Source of the DNA: Bacteroidales bacterium
GTDB taxonomy: Bacteria; Bacteroidota; Bacteroidia; Bacteroidales; BM520
DNA: 15,679 nt
Direction: 5' to 3'
NCBI GenBank assembly: GCA_028701815.1
Contig: JAQVPY010000033.1
Span: 1-15,679 of the forward strand
This document shows positions 14,344 through 15,679 of this stretch, piece by piece. The first letter of the stretch is position 1, and each line of letters opens with the position of its first letter. The translations under genes and the position numbers were made by a program. Below the pieces are notes generated by a model. That model saw only the letters and a list, made by a program, of their open reading frames with translations. It made no database searches and was not told the DNA's origin.

Positions 14344-15679
14344 TCAATCGCCGAAGACGAGTCTTTGTCCTTTGGGTGGAGCTATTATCTTACCGTCGGC
14401 AAAGACTTGTTCGGCATTTACAAAAGTATAAATAACCTTAGAATTAAAAGTAAAGCCGTCGAAAGGCGACCATTTACATTTATAGAAATAATTGTCGGGG
14501 TTAACGACAGTTTTTCTATTCATATCTACCACCACCAAATCGCCGGCATAGCCTTCTCTTATAAAGCCTCTATTGTTTACGCCGAAACATTTTGCGGGGT
14601 TATGAGATATAAACTCGGGTATTCTTTCGAGAGGGAACACGCCTTGTCGGGCGAGTTCGAGCATAACGAGGAGAGAGTGTTGTACCATAGGGCCGCCTGA
14701 GGGGCATTTAAAATAAGTATTATCTTTTTCCTCTCGTGTATGTGGGGCGTGGTCTGTTGCCAGCACTTGGATAACGTCATCTAAAAGGGCCTGACGGAGG
14801 GCATTTCTGTCTTCTTCCGATTTAACGGCGGGGTTCCATTTGATAAGGGCGCCTTTGTCGGCATAGTCTTTATCGGAGAACCACAGGTGTTGGGCAGTAA
14901 CTTCAGCGGTGATGCGTGGCACCCTGTTATCTGTTAAAAGCGAGCATTTCGTGCCGTTGACGCTCTTAAGCAGTTCTACTTCCCTTGCGGTGGTTAGGTG
15001 CAGAATATGCAGGCGCGTATTAAATTTTTGGGCGAAGTCGACAGCTTTTCGGGAACAGTCGTAGCAGGCCTCGGCGGAGCGGACAAGCGGATGAACGCTC
15101 ATAGGCGGGTTTTCGCCATATTGGGCTTTAATTTTTTCGGTATTTTCTCTGATAATGGATTCCGATTCGGAGTGTATCGCAACAAGAAGGGGTATTTGAG
15201 AGAAGATATTTTCGAGTGTTTTATCGTCATCGACGAGCATATTTCCGGTAGAAGAGCCCATAAACACCTTTATTCCGGGGATAGAATTCTTCTTAACTTT
15301 CTTCAGTTCATCGAGGTTATCATTAGTAGCACCAAGGTAAAAAGAGTAATTGGCGAACGAGCGGTTTTGCGCCGATTTATATTTCTCTTCGAGGAGTTTG
15401 AGGGTAACTGTCGGGGGCTTGGTATTAGGCATTTCCATATAGGAAGTAACGCCGCCGGCGACAGCAGCCATGCTTTCGGTATATATATCGCCTTTTTGAA
15501 TAAGTCCCGGTTCTCTAAAATGTACCTGGTCGTCAATAAGGCCGGGCATAACATAGAGTCCTTTAATGTCGAGCACGGTACATTTCTCCGTTAAGGAGCA
15601 GTCGGGGACGCTGCCGACACGTTGGATAATCCCGTTGCCGAGCAGTATATCAGCCTCTCTTACAGAGCCTTCGTTAATT
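14344..15679 (-). CDS. pyrC: Dihydroorotase (N-terminus cut by window edge)
   Basis: Cyclises N-carbamoyl-aspartate to dihydroorotate in pyrimidine synthesis; cytoplasmic metalloenzyme of the amidohydrolase superfamily. The frame stays open to the right edge, giving 444 visible residues, so only a few N-terminal residues are missing; an apparent GTG start at 15576 is internal, since upstream codons encode the expected EADILLGNGIIQRVG strand pair. Motifs, counted from the first visible codon: PGLIDDQVHFREPG with Gln51 and His53, MEMPNTKPP, GIKVFMGSSTGN with Lys137 (expected carbamylated ligand), AIHSE with His169, LHILHL with His227, and ATDHAPH with Asp309. The first histidine of the usual HxH pair is Gln. 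The symbol follows common Bacteroidota usage; the sequence type is class I (also called pyrC in Gram-positives). The lipoprotein gene follows after 17 nt. Confidence 0.95.
   Translation of the reverse strand, partial: INEGSVREADILLGNGIIQRVGSVPDCSLTEKCTVLDIKGLYVMPGLIDDQVHFREPGLIQKGDIYTESMAAVAGGVTSYMEMPNTKPPTVTLKLLEEKYKSAQNRSFANYSFYLGATNDNLDELKKVKKNSIPGIKVFMGSSTGNMLVDDDKTLENIFSQIPLLVAIHSESESIIRENTEKIKAQYGENPPMSVHPLVRSAEACYDCSRKAVDFAQKFNTRLHILHLTTAREVELLKSVNGTKCSLLTDNRVPRITAEVTAQHLWFSDKDYADKGALIKWNPAVKSEEDRNALRQALLDDVIQVLATDHAPHTREEKDNTYFKCPSGGPMVQHSLLVMLELARQGVFPLERIPEFISHNPAKCFGVNNRGFIREGYAGDLVVVDMNRKTVVNPDNYFYKCKWSPFDGFTFNSKVIYTFVNAEQVFADGKIIAPPKGQRLVFGD

Noticed and set aside
14998..15594. 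198-codon plus-strand frame opposite pyrC
   Set aside because: Antisense shadow of a well-supported dihydroorotase carrying all family motifs.

Overview
The window reads as chromosome of a Bacteroidota bacterium, most likely of the order Bacteroidales. Three lines of evidence agree. Two secreted proteins end in a type IX secretion (T9SS) type A sorting domain. Intergenic regions carry TAnnTTTG-type -7 boxes, the Bacteroidota sigma factor signature, instead of Shine-Dalgarno-rich leaders. The housekeeping enzymes (urocanase, one-chain glycine dehydrogenase, dihydroorotase) look like Bacteroidales versions. There is no phage, transposase, CRISPR or plasmid gene.

Layout, left to right. On the minus strand, a eukaryote-like urocanate hydratase (hutU) is followed after 12 nt by a secreted protein with two tandem copies of a 133-residue unit, cut by the left edge. 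A compact divergent promoter separates hutU from a plus-strand T9SS cargo protein that starts at TTG. Next come three minus-strand units: a 5'-nucleotidase-family exported phosphoesterase with a tightly coupled 70-residue beta-grasp-like protein, and upstream of them a small TPR protein whose gene overlaps that of an exported six-hairpin glycosidase-like protein. A second divergent promoter drives plus-strand gcvP, which ends in a strong intrinsic terminator, followed by an M20D amidohydrolase. A 288-nt GC-richer noncoding stretch with a long bidirectional hairpin separates this from the right-hand minus-strand group: a 5'-truncated dihydroorotase (pyrC), a MORN-repeat lipoprotein, tRNA-Gln(CUG) and a beta-helix T9SS protein starting only 22 nt after the tRNA.

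Functionally this is mixed housekeeping and envelope content: histidine and glycine catabolism, pyrimidine synthesis, periplasmic nucleotide and glycan hydrolysis, and surface proteins. I do not see a convincing new multi-gene system. The observations most worth checking are the GC-richer hairpin element at 11698-11985 (possible dispersed repeat), the imperfect anticodon stem of the tRNA-Gln and its closeness to the downstream gene, the glutamine replacing a metal-ligand histidine in dihydroorotase, and the beta-grasp-like partner of the nucleotidase.

Several starts were moved from the longest open frame: gcvP to ATG 7667, the glycosidase-like gene to ATG 7332, the beta-helix gene to ATG 13773. 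The two genes cut by the window edges were read through to the edge.
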